Source: CAZVWJ01 sp964631325 (GTDB lineage Bacteria > T1Sed10-126). From it: 30,199 bases of DNA. Numbering within the stretch: position 1 is the first letter of the stretch; the number at the start of each line of letters is the position of its first letter. The translations under genes and the position numbers were made by a program. Under the pieces are notes generated by a model, which made no database searches, was not told where the DNA came from, and worked only from the letters and a program-made list of their open reading frames with translations. Location: assembly GCA_964631325.1 (NCBI GenBank), contig CAZVWJ010000030.1, positions 1 to 30,199 on the forward strand, written 5' to 3'. Shown piece after piece: positions 8,576 through 17,274 of the stretch.

Positions 8576-10348
8576 TTAACCCTGTTGGTCTTCTTCCTGG
8601 CGTTTCATTTCAATTGTCTGTTCAAGTAGTGCTTTTTTTGCTTCATCAAGGGTCCCCCGATCTTTCTCATCGTCCTGTTCGCGCAGATTACGCTTGAGTT
8701 CTGAGCGTTCGCGCCGGATCGACCTGTTTCTGACCATCGCAGTAATCTCCAGGGGATCTATCCCGGCGGCAAATTCAGTTTTTTCACTGGTGCTCAATAA
8801 ACCAGCCAGATAGGAATGAAAGTCAGCCGGAACTTGTTCAAGCCAATTCTGGGGAGAAAACTCCCGATTTTGATTTTTAAGCTTAACCAGCCCCTCCATT
8901 ATTACTTTACTACGTTCAGAGAAAAAGTCCTTTTTTGAAATTTTTTCCATTACCGCATCAAATTTCTCCGGCTGCTGAGAAAGACTTCGGAAAAATATTT
9001 CTTCAATGCTCTGACCCGATTGATCCTTGAGTTGTTCACTCAACTGACGGTTTTTAGCTCGAGTAAAGGAAGTTAGCTGGTTAAAAAGAAAATCTTCTTC
9101 CACACCCAATTTACCAGCTAACCATTTAATTTCTTCTTCCTGCTGAAGCCGGCCCGGTAGCTGATTAACCAGCGGCAATATATTTTTGATTATCTGTTCT
9201 TTACCGGCAGAGGTATCAAGCTTTCCCGCCTCAACAAACCAATTGAAAAGGACCCGGATAAAAGGGCGTCTCTGACTAATAAGTCGTTTGAATTTCTCGG
9301 GGGATTCAGCAATCACGTCAGCCGGATCAGTCCCGGCGGGAAGTAATACCACAGTTGCTTTAAGTCCATTTTTCAGCCCCACTTCACCACCCCTGCGAGC
9401 TGCTTTTTTTCCCGCCTCATCACCATCGTAGACCAGCACAATCTCATCGGCATATCGTTGAATCTGGTGGACCTGCTGGGCAGTCAACGCTGTGCCCAGG
9501 GCGGCCACGGCGCTTTCAAAACCCGCTTCGTGGCAACGCATAACATCCGTGTAACCCTCCATTACAAGACAACGATTTTCCTTCCGGATGCTCTCCCGGG
9601 CAAAAGGCAGTCCATAGAGCACCTCCCGTTTGGAAAAAATTGGAGTTTCCGGTGAATTTAAGTACTTAGGTGTATCCTCATCCTCGCTGTTTATAGCTCG
9701 ACCTCCAAAGCCCAGCACCCGTTCGGAGAGATCGTGAATGGGAAACATCACTCGCTCACGGAACATGTCAAACACGTTGTCGTTACTCCGGCTGAGCAAA
9801 CCAAGTTCCAGCGCCTGCTTGGGAGACCGGTCGTCTCGTTTTAAAGCCCGAAGTAAATTATCCCAGCCCGCCGGAGCATAACCAATTCCGAACTGCTTTA
9901 ACAGTGATTCAGAAAAACCACGTTCTTTCATATACCGGCGGGCCTGCTCACCGGGCTTCGACCAGAAAGCTTCCTGGTATCGTTCGGCCACATACTCGTT
10001 TAAAGAAAAAAACTGCTGGCGACGACTTCTTTCTTCCTCCGACTGCTTGCCGGAGGGAAGCTCAACCCCGGCACGGTCCGCAAGCATACGCATTGCTTCC
10101 GGAAACTCACACCCTTCAATTTCCATCATAAAGGTAAAGACATCCCCGCCTTTTCCACAGCCAAAACACTTAAAAATATCCATTTCCGGAGTAACCGAGA
10201 AAGAGGGAGTATCCTCGGTGTGAAAGGGACAGAGAGCCCAGTAATTTTTTCCTTTTTTTTCCAGGCGCACGTATTCCCGAACCACGGAGACTATGTCAAC
10301 TCGTTCTCTAACCTCTTCCTTGGCTACCTCCCAGTCATCAAGAGCCAT
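8576..10348 (-). CDS. dnaG: DNA primase DnaG
   Basis: Makes RNA primers for replication. Numbering is from the chosen start. The N-terminal CHC2 zinc-binding domain has ligands near C40, H43, C61 and C64 (CPFH, FKCFGCG). The catalytic core follows, with FGGRAI near 214 and a TOPRIM fold carrying EGYTD (264-268) and DGDEAG (308-313). A helical C-terminal region (about 430-590) should bind DnaB helicase. A TTG 48 bp further upstream would add 16 residues, but I prefer the ATG at 10348: it starts MALDDWEVAKEEVRERVDIV as in the family, and lies 2 bp after the upstream stop with GGGAG nearby. About 590 residues is normal. Forms an operon with rpoD. Confidence 0.96.
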   Translation of the reverse strand: MALDDWEVAKEEVRERVDIVSVVREYVRLEKKGKNYWALCPFHTEDTPSFSVTPEMDIFKCFGCGKGGDVFTFMMEIEGCEFPEAMRMLADRAGVELPSGKQSEEERSRRQQFFSLNEYVAERYQEAFWSKPGEQARRYMKERGFSESLLKQFGIGYAPAGWDNLLRALKRDDRSPKQALELGLLSRSNDNVFDMFRERVMFPIHDLSERVLGFGGRAINSEDEDTPKYLNSPETPIFSKREVLYGLPFARESIRKENRCLVMEGYTDVMRCHEAGFESAVAALGTALTAQQVHQIQRYADEIVLVYDGDEAGKKAARRGGEVGLKNGLKATVVLLPAGTDPADVIAESPEKFKRLISQRRPFIRVLFNWFVEAGKLDTSAGKEQIIKNILPLVNQLPGRLQQEEEIKWLAGKLGVEEDFLFNQLTSFTRAKNRQLSEQLKDQSGQSIEEIFFRSLSQQPEKFDAVMEKISKKDFFSERSKVIMEGLVKLKNQNREFSPQNWLEQVPADFHSYLAGLLSTSEKTEFAAGIDPLEITAMVRNRSIRRERSELKRNLREQDDEKDRGTLDEAKKALLEQTIEMKRQEEDQQG

Positions 10349-10350
10349 GA

Positions 10351-11472
10351 CTAAAGCAACTCCCGCTGAAGATGAACCCGGCTCCACCGTTTCCAATCTA
10401 CACTGCTCAACCGCTTCTCACGCCAGGGTGAATTAAATAAGTCGTCGAGCCCACAACAAGGCTCGGCACACTGCTGACAGTCCCCTTTACATCCTTTAAG
10501 AGGAGTAAAATTATCACCCCGCCCAACTCGAAAACTCAACGGTAAAGTCCGGGGGAAAATTCGAGCAAAACTGCCAAATCGCTGCTGTAGATCCAGTTCC
10601 CCCAACACCCCCAGGGTAAGACCGTGGTCTTCCGAAGCCCGTTGGAATTTCTCAAGAATTTCCCGTTTGACCCGGGAAACCGGCTCCCACCAGTTGTTAA
10701 TTTGTGAATGGGGTACATAAAGCTCTTCATGAGGACTAACGTACTGTTCGTGGAGTCCGGTTGGTACCTGAATGAACCGTGCCACTACATGCTCAAGGTT
10801 ACGCCGGGCAGCTTCTGATAAAATCCAATCCAACCGTTCTTCAAACTCTGGTGGGCCTGGGATTATTGGATCTATCCGCAAAATTGCGGAGATTCCAAGC
10901 CGCTGGATTCTCTCAAGCACATCAAGTCGTTCAAGGACATAGGGAATCTCCCCCTCCAACTCCAGGGGATCTACACTTATTTGAACCCGCGAATCAGACA
11001 AATATTCCATCATTGCCAGGGCTTCGTCAGGCACATGATACCGAGTAACAAGTTCCAGGGGGAGATTATGAAGCACGCAAACCTGGATCAACTTCTCCGC
11101 CTGTCCGTAGCGGTCATTGATCGGTTGAAAGGGATCGGTAAACGGAGAAATTACAGCGGGAGGAGCTAGCCGGAGGTTAACTAACTGGTCCCGGAAGTGT
11201 TCAGCGTAATTGTTATAAACAGTGACAATCATCTCTTTGCTGCCTAACCGGTGCAGACCCGGGAAACTACGAAGAAAGCAAAACTCACAGCGAGCCACAC
11301 AACCTATATAAGGAGTTAAGGTGAGCCGGGGTGCTGGAATTGGCTGGTAAAAAGGGGACCAGCCTTTAATAGGCTTGTGATTCTCCCGACGAATGTGAAG
11401 ACAGGGATCCTGGTGAACCGGATGCTTCCCCCCGCCAATTTCAGTCCGTTGAAATTCATGAATCAAAGCCAT
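10351..11472 (-). CDS. Radical SAM protein, spore-photoproduct-lyase-like, with extra C-terminal Cys cluster
   Basis: A 373-residue protein with a CX3CX2C iron-sulfur motif (C58, C62, C65 in YIGCVARCEFCFLRSF) that would bind a 4Fe-4S cluster and S-adenosylmethionine. The spacing and the YxGC...CxFCFL context place it near the SplB/Rv2578c-like radical SAM group. The middle part keeps barrel strands such as AVISPFTDPFQP, ELVTRYHVPD and VQISVDPL. Near the C-terminus, C328, C332, C335, C339 and C340 form a second cysteine cluster (GCKGDCQQCAEPCCG), which may hold an auxiliary cluster. Substrate unknown; not necessarily a DNA-repair lyase. It abuts dnaG with 2 bp between, so dnaG-rpoD transcription may start upstream of it. 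Divergent from the methyltransferase gene. Confidence 0.8.
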   Translation of the reverse strand: MALIHEFQRTEIGGGKHPVHQDPCLHIRRENHKPIKGWSPFYQPIPAPRLTLTPYIGCVARCEFCFLRSFPGLHRLGSKEMIVTVYNNYAEHFRDQLVNLRLAPPAVISPFTDPFQPINDRYGQAEKLIQVCVLHNLPLELVTRYHVPDEALAMMEYLSDSRVQISVDPLELEGEIPYVLERLDVLERIQRLGISAILRIDPIIPGPPEFEERLDWILSEAARRNLEHVVARFIQVPTGLHEQYVSPHEELYVPHSQINNWWEPVSRVKREILEKFQRASEDHGLTLGVLGELDLQQRFGSFARIFPRTLPLSFRVGRGDNFTPLKGCKGDCQQCAEPCCGLDDLFNSPWREKRLSSVDWKRWSRVHLQRELL

Positions 11473-11535
11473 ATATCTCGACCTACTTAAATTTTGGTTG
11501 ACCTTTCAGGGTTTTTCTTTAAAAATATTAAGGCT

Positions 11536-12102
11536 ATGGGATTTTTGAAATGGACAATTGAGGCTTTAAAAAATCCGCGTGAGCTATCGACTGTCTTTCC
11601 CAGTTCTCCTTTTCTGGCCCGAAAGATAGCAAATCAGCTTGATTTTTCTGAATCGCGGGATATAGCTGAACTCGGACCGGCTGACGGTGCCCTGACCAGA
11701 CCGCTGGTCAAGCGCATGCATCCGGAATCACGCCTTTTGTTAATCGAAATCAATGAATCATTTTGTGATGATCTCCGGGAGAAATACGCGGCCCACCCAA
11801 AAGCAGATGCGATTGAGGTACTCAACAAAAGTGCCGGTAACCTCGACGAAATTTGCACGGACCAAGGAATTAAGGAGCTGGATTACGTAGTCAGCGGACT
11901 GCCCTTAACAACTCTTCCGGATGAATTATCTGACCGAGTTTTGCACGCTGTTCATCGAACTTTAAAACCCGGTGGCAAATACGTTCAATTTCAGTATTCC
12001 CAGGATTACCGGGACAACATCGAAGAAATATTCGGACCGGTAGATCTGCACCGGGTCTGGTTAAATATTTTCCCCGCCTGGGTATACGCCGCCACCCGAT
12101 AA
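11536..12102 (+). CDS. Class I SAM-dependent methyltransferase, PmtA-like
   Basis: About 188 residues with a Rossmann-type methyltransferase fold: motif I ELGPADGALTRPL, then LLLIEINESF (acidic end of strand 2), VSGLPLTTLP (motif IV region) and LKPGGKYVQFQYS. The N-terminal FLKWTIEALKNPRELSTVFP and SSPFLARKI resemble phosphatidylethanolamine N-methyltransferase (PmtA)-like proteins, which also resemble rRNA adenine methylases. The substrate is probably a membrane lipid, but this is uncertain. I chose the ATG at 11536 because the family usually starts near this block; a TTG at 11494 would add 14 residues and neither has a strong ribosome site. Its stop is only 3 bp from the convergent recX stop, leaving no room for a terminator. 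Confidence 0.7.
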   Translation: MGFLKWTIEALKNPRELSTVFPSSPFLARKIANQLDFSESRDIAELGPADGALTRPLVKRMHPESRLLLIEINESFCDDLREKYAAHPKADAIEVLNKSAGNLDEICTDQGIKELDYVVSGLPLTTLPDELSDRVLHAVHRTLKPGGKYVQFQYSQDYRDNIEEIFGPVDLHRVWLNIFPAWVYAATR

Positions 12103-12105
12103 ACC

Positions 12106-12762
12106 TTACATTTTCTCACCGGCTGAATATTCTCTTAACATTTCTTTGATAATTGAGCCGGGAAACCCCCGGTTTCCCAACCGCGAGGCCAATTTACGCT
12201 CGCTTAAACCTTGATTTTTTTTACAATACCTCCGAGCAAGCTCACGCTCTTTGCCGGAGTCAATCTCTTTTTCTACTAAATTCTTCGCCTGAGTACGCGC
12301 AATTCCCTTCTTCCCTAACTCGGCAATAATCATTTTCTTTCCCCGGGGCTTATTTTCAATTCTTTTCCTTATATGCTCCCGGGCAACTCTTTCATCATCA
12401 AGATAACCTTCCTCCTTAAGCCGGGGAACAAGCGAGCGAATCGTTTCGGGGGGATAACCTTTCTGCTCAAAGTGCTGGCAGTATTCCTCTACTGTTCTGG
12501 CATAACGGGCCAGATATTCCCGGGCCCGTTTCGGTAAAATTTTACGTGCGCCGGCCTCCAGGGTCTGTTTCAATTCCCGCGGGTTTACCTTTTTTCCTTC
12601 TTCCAATTCGCATTCGGTAACCACGGGGCCGGGCCACCGTAAACGTTCCCCACCTGTCAACTCAATCAAACGAACCGAGCCCCGCCTCTTTATTATCTTT
12701 TTTATTGTAGACTTCAATTTTTCAGGGTTCCCCGAGTGGGTTTGTAGAAAAAATAAAAACAC
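12106..12762 (-). CDS. recX: Regulatory protein RecX
   Basis: Modulator that binds RecA filaments and limits RecA activity. The 218 residues show the typical three-helix tandem repeats: LARYARTVEEYCQHFEQKGY with PRLKEEGYLDDERVA, then ELGKKGIARTQAKNLV, and a C-terminal KLASRLGNRGFPGSIIKEML. It lies 13 bp after recA, as usual. The nominal start is GTG without a clear ribosome site. A TTG at residue 16 is an alternative, so the first 15 residues are uncertain. Basic composition, unlike the acidic neighbours, as expected for the family. Confidence 0.9.
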   Translation of the reverse strand: MFLFFLQTHSGNPEKLKSTIKKIIKRRGSVRLIELTGGERLRWPGPVVTECELEEGKKVNPRELKQTLEAGARKILPKRAREYLARYARTVEEYCQHFEQKGYPPETIRSLVPRLKEEGYLDDERVAREHIRKRIENKPRGKKMIIAELGKKGIARTQAKNLVEKEIDSGKERELARRYCKKNQGLSERKLASRLGNRGFPGSIIKEMLREYSAGEKM

Positions 12763-12775
12763 ACAATACAGCCGG

Positions 12776-13807
12776 TTAAGCTTCCGCTTCTGATTCTTCT
12801 TCGGATTCTATCATACCCAGATTTTCCTTAACCTCGGTTTCTATTTCTTCGAGGACCTCCGGGTTGTCTTCCAGAAATTCAAGGGAATTTTCCCGGCCCT
12901 GGGCCAATTGAAGGTCCCCATAACTGTACCAGCTACCTTTGCGTTCAACCACTTCCTGTTCAATCGCACTGTCCAGGATACAGCCGATCGTAGAAATCCC
13001 TTCCCCGTAGATAATATCAAATTTGGCCTGCTGGAATGGTGAAGCAACTTTATTCTTCACGCATCGGACCCGGACTCTGATCCCTTTTGAGTCAGAACCG
13101 TCTTTAAGCACGTCCGCCTGTCTTATATCTAACCGTAGAGAAGAATAGAACTTCAGGGCACGTCCGCCGGGCGTAGTCTCCGGATTTCCGTACATTACCC
13201 CGATCTTTTCCCGAATCTGGTTAAGAAAAACACAGGCTGTTTTGGATTTGCTAATTGCTCCGGACAATTTACGCAGGGCCTGACTCATCAGCCGTGCTTG
13301 AAGAGCCATGTGTGAATCGCCCATTTCCCCCTCGATTTCCGCCTTGGGAACCAGGGCCGCAACCGAATCAATTACGACAATATCCAGCGTCCCACTGCGC
13401 ACCAGTTTTTCCGTAATTTCCAGGGCTTCTTCACCGGTATTTGGCTGAGCAACGTAAAGTTCCTCCACTTCCACCCCAATAGCCTCGGCGTAATCGGGAT
13501 CAAGCGCATGTTCCACGTCAACAAATGCAGCTATCCCCCCACCTTGCTGAGCCTGCGCTATAGTGGAGAGGGCAAGCGTTGTTTTTCCCGAAGACTCCGG
13601 TCCGTAAATCTCCGTCACCCGGCCGCGAGGCACCCCACCGACCCCGGTCGCCAGATCGAGTGTCAGGGCCCCGGTGGAAATCGCCGGAACGTCGACTTCC
13701 TGGTATTCACCCAGCTTCATTATTGATCCCTGTCCAAAATCTTTCTCGATTGAATCAATCGTCGCCGATAGTATTTCTTCCTTTTTCTCTTTCTCTTCGT
13801 CGCCCAT
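12776..13807 (-). CDS. recA: Recombinase RecA
   Basis: ATP-dependent strand-exchange protein and SOS co-protease. 343 residues, normal length. Walker A GPESSGKT is at 69-76, followed by VDVEHALDPDYA, Walker B-type DIVVIDSVAALVP, MALQARLMSQALRKL, the DNA-binding loop 2 region VMYGNPETTPGGRALKFY and a very acidic C-terminal tail. The ATG has a GGAGGGAG ribosome site. Second gene of yqeY-recA-recX, 26 bp after yqeY. Confidence 0.98.
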   Translation of the reverse strand: MGDEEKEKKEEILSATIDSIEKDFGQGSIMKLGEYQEVDVPAISTGALTLDLATGVGGVPRGRVTEIYGPESSGKTTLALSTIAQAQQGGGIAAFVDVEHALDPDYAEAIGVEVEELYVAQPNTGEEALEITEKLVRSGTLDIVVIDSVAALVPKAEIEGEMGDSHMALQARLMSQALRKLSGAISKSKTACVFLNQIREKIGVMYGNPETTPGGRALKFYSSLRLDIRQADVLKDGSDSKGIRVRVRCVKNKVASPFQQAKFDIIYGEGISTIGCILDSAIEQEVVERKGSWYSYGDLQLAQGRENSLEFLEDNPEVLEEIETEVKENLGMIESEEESEAEA

Positions 13808-13833
13808 TAATCTACTCCCTCCAGTAAGTTAAG

Positions 13834-14280
13834 TTAATCACCAAGTTTGGAACGAACTAACTGCTGAACTTTGCCCCCTTCGGCCCGGCCACGAATTTTC
13901 GGCATAATCTTGCCCATAACCGGTCCCATATCAGACATGTCAACCGCACCCACTTCCTCAATTACTTCCTCAATCATTTCTTCCAGCTCAGATTCCGAAA
14001 GCGATTCCGGAAGATAGCTGTTAATAATCTCCAGTTCGCGCTTTTCTTTATCAGCTAACTCCTGGCGTCCCCCCGCTTCAAATTCTTCAATCGATTCCTT
14101 CCTCTGTTTGGCCTGTTTGGCCAGCAGAGCCCGTAAATCCGCTTCCTCAAGGTCTGCCCCGGAATCAATCTCCTCATTCCGCACGGCAGATTTCAACATC
14201 TTCAGGGTCTGTTTTCTAACTTTGTCGCCGCTTTTCATTGCCTCCTTGAAGTCACTGTAAATCTGATCTTTTAATCCCAC
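13834..14280 (-). CDS. yqeY: GatB/YqeY domain protein
   Basis: Free-standing YqeY-type protein (148 residues), related to the tail domain of the GatB amidotransferase subunit; a tRNA-linked role is presumed. Recognisable parts are LKDQIYSDFKEAMKSGDKV, RKQTLKMLKSAVRNEEI, QRKESIEEFEAGGRQELADK, EIINSYLPESLSE and MGPVMGKIMPKIRGRAEGG. The reading frame is open further upstream, but the GTG at 14280 is preceded by AAAGGAGGT at ideal spacing and starts at the conserved LKDQI block, so I use it. First gene of the recA unit. Confidence 0.93.
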   Translation of the reverse strand: MGLKDQIYSDFKEAMKSGDKVRKQTLKMLKSAVRNEEIDSGADLEEADLRALLAKQAKQRKESIEEFEAGGRQELADKEKRELEIINSYLPESLSESELEEMIEEVIEEVGAVDMSDMGPVMGKIMPKIRGRAEGGKVQQLVRSKLGD

Positions 14281-14497
14281 TGTCAAGACCTCCTTTTTTG
14301 TATTTGAGGATAAATATTCTACCACTTTCACCAACGAGGTTAAACAACTTCCCGGCTGGAATCAATAACTCATTCCTAAATCGAACGATTGTTATCGAAG
14401 AACACATAACTCTCCGGATTTATTTCCGTGCGTACGCAGGACTGATCAGAGATCAGCTCAAGCCATCCAGTGATGCGATGAGGCTTGCCCTGCATAC

Positions 14498-14526
14498 TTG
14501 ACAGGGTATGTATCCCTCTATATAAT
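14498..14526 (+). promoter_or_regulatory. Perfect consensus sigma-70 promoter
   Basis: TTGACA (14498-14503), a 17-bp spacer and TATAAT (14521-14526) match the vegetative consensus at every position. Transcription would start near 14533 and run straight into the palindromic repeat array. The next gene, the NERD-domain protein, starts 490 bp further on. It may drive that operon with a long leader, or a non-coding transcript of the repeats. Confidence 0.65.
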
Positions 14527-14541
14527 GACAGTCTTTTTGGG

Positions 14542-14746
14542 TCGTCATTTCGGGGCCCCGATCCCGGAATCCAGCTTGACCTTGATGGGTCTCCCCGGTC
14601 GTCATTCCGGGGCCTGACCCCGGAATCCAGCTTGACCTTGATGGGTCTCCACGATCGTCATTCCGGGGCCTGACCCCGGAATCCAGCTTGACCTTGATTG
14701 GTCTCCCCGATCGTCATTCCGGGGCCTGACCCCGGAATCCAGCTTG
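14542..14746. repeat. Tandem array of four palindromic (REP-like) repeats, period 56-57 bp
   Basis: Units start with TCGTCATT at 14542, 14599, 14655 and 14711. Each holds the palindrome ATTCCGGGG-cctga-CCCCGGAAT followed by CCAGCTTGA and, in the first three copies, CCTTGATKGGTCTCC. The first copy is more diverged in its palindrome (ggggccccgatcccgg). GTCATTCCGGGG-type palindromes are common REP-like intergenic elements, but a tandem run with constant spacing is less usual. The rest of the gap (14281-15017) holds no gene that I can support; an inverted CTGATC-aga-GATCAG lies near 14443. Confidence 0.9.
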
Positions 14747-15017
14747 ATTTTACGTTTTTTAGCTCGCTGATCCACGCGAACGAACGCAGATAATTCAATT
14801 ATTATTTTATTTAGTCAATAACTTAAAAACTTAAAGTACGATACAATCCAAATACGATCCAAGAATCGCTCAATTTAGGTCATCATTACTCGCGTCTTCC
14901 GTGCATTATTGTTAAGTCTGTCTTACAATTGAGTATATATTGTTTTAGGCTGATTATGAAAAATTAACAGGATAACCCTCAACAAAATTCATATCTATAT
15001 CTTATTGGTGAATATTT

Positions 15018-15926
15018 ATGGGCCAGGTATTAACCAGTGAAAACACGCTTTCCACCCAGAGTGAATCTCTGCGCAAGGAAAGCTCTATCCTCTCTCAATT
15101 ACTTTACGTTGAGTTAGGAGTTGGCGGAATACTTGTCGCCTGGGGACTTATTTACTATTTCTGGCAAAACGGAGTCGGCTGGCTAATTTTTGGTGGTTTT
15201 ATCTTATTTCTTGCCGTCAGCCACCTGGTCAAGTCAAAGGAAAACATCGAAGATGCAGATAAATTCGAGAGCGGTAAATCCGGCGAGGAGTTTGTAACTA
15301 AAATTCTTCGCAACGACCTGCCGGACGACTGTCTTATCCTCAACGACCTCGATGTGGAAGGCCATTCACGCCCGGCCCAGATTGACCACCTTATAGTCAC
15401 CCGGGCCGGTCTGTTTGCGATTGAAACCAAGGCCTACTCGGGGACTCTGAAGGGAAAAGCGGAGGACGAAAAATGGACCCAGGTCAAAGAATACAAGGGA
15501 AACAAAGAAAAAAACAGGCTAACTAATCCAATCCAGCAAAACAAATACCACGTCGAAATCCTGGAAGAATTCATCGAGAAGCAGGACCTGCCTTTCGAGG
15601 ACCGACACATCCACTCTTACGTTGCCATGGTGAACAAATACATGGACATGGAGATCACCGGCGATACTTCCAACGTCGATTTTGCCTGGTATTTACCGAA
15701 AAAAATAAAACCACAGCTCAAGCACGAAAATTACAGTCCCAAACAGATAAAGATTTTTTTGCGAACCCTCGATATCTCCCTCCCGGATTCATTCAGCTAC
15801 CCGCCGGAACCGGAAGCCACGGAAGCGGAGGAGACGAAGGAAAAAACAACGAAAACTAAAGAAGCGACTGATGAACAGGAAGAATCCTCCACCCCCGACG
15901 TGGAAGACCTCAAGCTGGGCAACTAA
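15018..15926 (+). CDS. NERD-domain membrane-anchored protein
   Basis: 302 residues. Two membrane segments (about 30-48 and 53-70) are followed by a cytoplasmic NERD domain (about 86-200). NERD is a nuclease-related domain of the restriction-endonuclease-like fold. The visible core is SGKSGEEFVTKIL, the metal-site-like PAQIDHLIVTRAGLFAIETK (D123, E136, K138) and a downstream NPIQQNKYHVEIL. The C-terminal 40 residues are low-complexity E/K/T. Nuclease activity is plausible from the D-ExK pattern but unproven; NERD proteins are also found in stress or defence contexts. Only a weak GGTGA precedes the ATG. folA follows after 12 bp, so the genes are probably co-transcribed. Confidence 0.8.
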   Translation: MGQVLTSENTLSTQSESLRKESSILSQLLYVELGVGGILVAWGLIYYFWQNGVGWLIFGGFILFLAVSHLVKSKENIEDADKFESGKSGEEFVTKILRNDLPDDCLILNDLDVEGHSRPAQIDHLIVTRAGLFAIETKAYSGTLKGKAEDEKWTQVKEYKGNKEKNRLTNPIQQNKYHVEILEEFIEKQDLPFEDRHIHSYVAMVNKYMDMEITGDTSNVDFAWYLPKKIKPQLKHENYSPKQIKIFLRTLDISLPDSFSYPPEPEATEAEETKEKTTKTKEATDEQEESSTPDVEDLKLGN

Positions 15927-15938
15927 CTTCTTCCTCTA

Positions 15939-16430
15939 ATGTCCATTATTTCCCTCGTCGCCGCTGTTGATGAGAACTGGTTGATCGGCGACCACGACCG
16001 CATGCCCTGGCACCTGCCGGCTGAATTACAGCATTTTCGGGACATTACCCTGGGAAAACCGGTGATCATGGGCCGGAAAACATTCGAAGCTATCGGTTCT
16101 CCTCTGGAGAAACGACAAAATATAATCCTTACGGAAAATACTAACTACCACCCGGACGGCTGTCTGACCGCGGTAAGTGGGGAAGCGGCACTGGAGCTGG
16201 TTGAGCCAGCGGAAGAAATTATGGTGGCCGGCGGGCGTTCTCTCTATCAACAATTCTTAGACCACGCCGAAAGAATTTACCTCAGCAAAATTCACGCCGA
16301 ATTTGACGGAGATACTTATTTTCCCGAGATCGACGAAACCGACTGGCAGATAACCCGGCTGAAACACCACGAAGCCGACCGGCAGAACCGCTGGGCTTTC
16401 ACCGCCTATCTCTATGAACGGGAGCACTGA
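15939..16430 (+). CDS. folA: Dihydrofolate reductase
   Basis: Reduces dihydrofolate to tetrahydrofolate with NADPH. 163 residues, normal length. Motifs: SLVAAVDENWLIGDHDRMPW, HLPAELQHFRDITLGKPVIM with the catalytic acid E29, GRKTFEAIG, then EIMVAGGRSLYQQFL (NADPH-binding loop) and a C-terminal FTAYLYER. No ribosome site is visible before the ATG, so translation may depend on the NERD gene 12 bp upstream. thyA, its common neighbour, is absent here. Confidence 0.95.
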   Translation: MSIISLVAAVDENWLIGDHDRMPWHLPAELQHFRDITLGKPVIMGRKTFEAIGSPLEKRQNIILTENTNYHPDGCLTAVSGEAALELVEPAEEIMVAGGRSLYQQFLDHAERIYLSKIHAEFDGDTYFPEIDETDWQITRLKHHEADRQNRWAFTAYLYEREH

Positions 16431-16438
16431 ACCACCTG

Positions 16439-17029
16439 ATGCTTTTCGCAAATTATTCAACCCGGACTTATCTGCTTTTAGCCGTTACTTTGCTGGTTCT
16501 TATGTGTGCGGTGCTGTTTGCAATGGGCCGCCCTTTTTTATGTTACAACGGTTCACTGAAGCTCTGGTACGGAAAAGTCTTCTCCTCCCAGATTTCTCAA
16601 CACCTTACTGATTGGTACACATTCTCCCATATTTCCCACGGGCTGTTGCTTTACCTGCTCCTCTGCTGGCTGTTGCCCGACTTCCCGTTTGGCGCCCGCC
16701 TTTTGCTCGCTATCTTTATCGAAGCCGGCTGGGAGGTCTTTGAAAACACCGAGTTTATGATCAAGTATTACCGCCAGAACACAATGGCAATTGCTTTCTA
16801 CGGGGATACTATTCTGAATTCCCTGTGTGACGTGCTGGCGATGATTCTCGGCTTCTGGACCGCCCGCAAGCTCCCCGTCTATGCCACGCTCCTGCTTTTC
16901 CTCGCCCTCGAAATCGGCTTGATCTACTTCATCCGCGACAGCTTTCTGCTCAATGTTCTGATGTTCATCTACCCCTTCGAATTCCTCAAGCAGTGGCAAC
17001 TGCCCCCCTCCGCAATCCCCGGCGGTTAA
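16439..17029 (+). CDS. DUF2585 / UPF0314 family membrane protein
   Basis: 196 residues with about five or six membrane segments. Diagnostic motifs of UPF0314 are present: GRPFLCYNGSLKLWYG, SQHLTDWYTFSHISHG, IEAGWEVFENTEFMIKYYR and GDTILNSLCDVLAMILGFW. Function unknown; the conserved DWYTFSH and WE..EN residues near the membrane suggest an active or ligand site, which is inference. The family is best known in Alphaproteobacteria, so its presence here may reflect transfer or a wider distribution. It follows folA by 8 bp with only a distant GGGAG, so it is probably the last gene of the NERD-folA-DUF2585 unit. Confidence 0.85.
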   Translation: MLFANYSTRTYLLLAVTLLVLMCAVLFAMGRPFLCYNGSLKLWYGKVFSSQISQHLTDWYTFSHISHGLLLYLLLCWLLPDFPFGARLLLAIFIEAGWEVFENTEFMIKYYRQNTMAIAFYGDTILNSLCDVLAMILGFWTARKLPVYATLLLFLALEIGLIYFIRDSFLLNVLMFIYPFEFLKQWQLPPSAIPGG

Positions 17030-17037
17030 ATTTTTAC

Positions 17038-17226
17038 CTGCCCCGTATCCTGGTATCCCTGCGGCTAAAATAACACCGAAATCCGGCTAACTTGCTGGAA
17101 TCCGGCCAGCGAACTTGCGCTGGAGGACACCTCGCCCGTATATGCCGGGTTTGGAATGTGTTTTCTTGACGGCCCCGGCCATTTCAACTAATATAGCTTC
17201 TGAAAAGAATAAGCCGAATTTAAAAA
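17038..17226. repeat. Dispersed repeat, copy 1 (about 0.19 kb), carrying a promoter
   Basis: Shares blocks such as CTGCCCCGTATCCTGG, GAACTTGCGCTGGA, GGTTTGGAATGTGTTTTCTT and CATTTCAACTAATAT with copy 2 at 26616-26786, in the same orientation. Copy 1 has some extra bases near 17085-17110. No open frame is shared. It sits directly upstream of the 656-residue membrane protein gene. Confidence 0.85.
17166..17194 (+). promoter_or_regulatory. Sigma-70 promoter inside the dispersed repeat
   Basis: TTGACG (17166-17171), 17-bp spacer, TAATAT (17189-17194). The same -35/-10 pair with identical spacing is preserved in copy 2 (26726-26754). Here it points at the gene beginning at 17275. Confidence 0.6.
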
Positions 17227-17274
17227 TTTTTAACGTATTAGTGTCTTATATCAGCGGGAAAAGGAGGATAACCG

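Noticed and set aside
14382..14395. LexA-type box (CGAAC-N4-GTTAT) upstream of yqeY-recA-recX
   Set aside because: Only the left half and GTT fit the CGAAC-N4-GTTCG form, and it lies over 100 bp from the start codon. Not enough to call an SOS operator.
14542..14746. CRISPR array
   Set aside because: The unit is repeated over its whole length, so there are no unique spacers; it is a tandem palindromic repeat.
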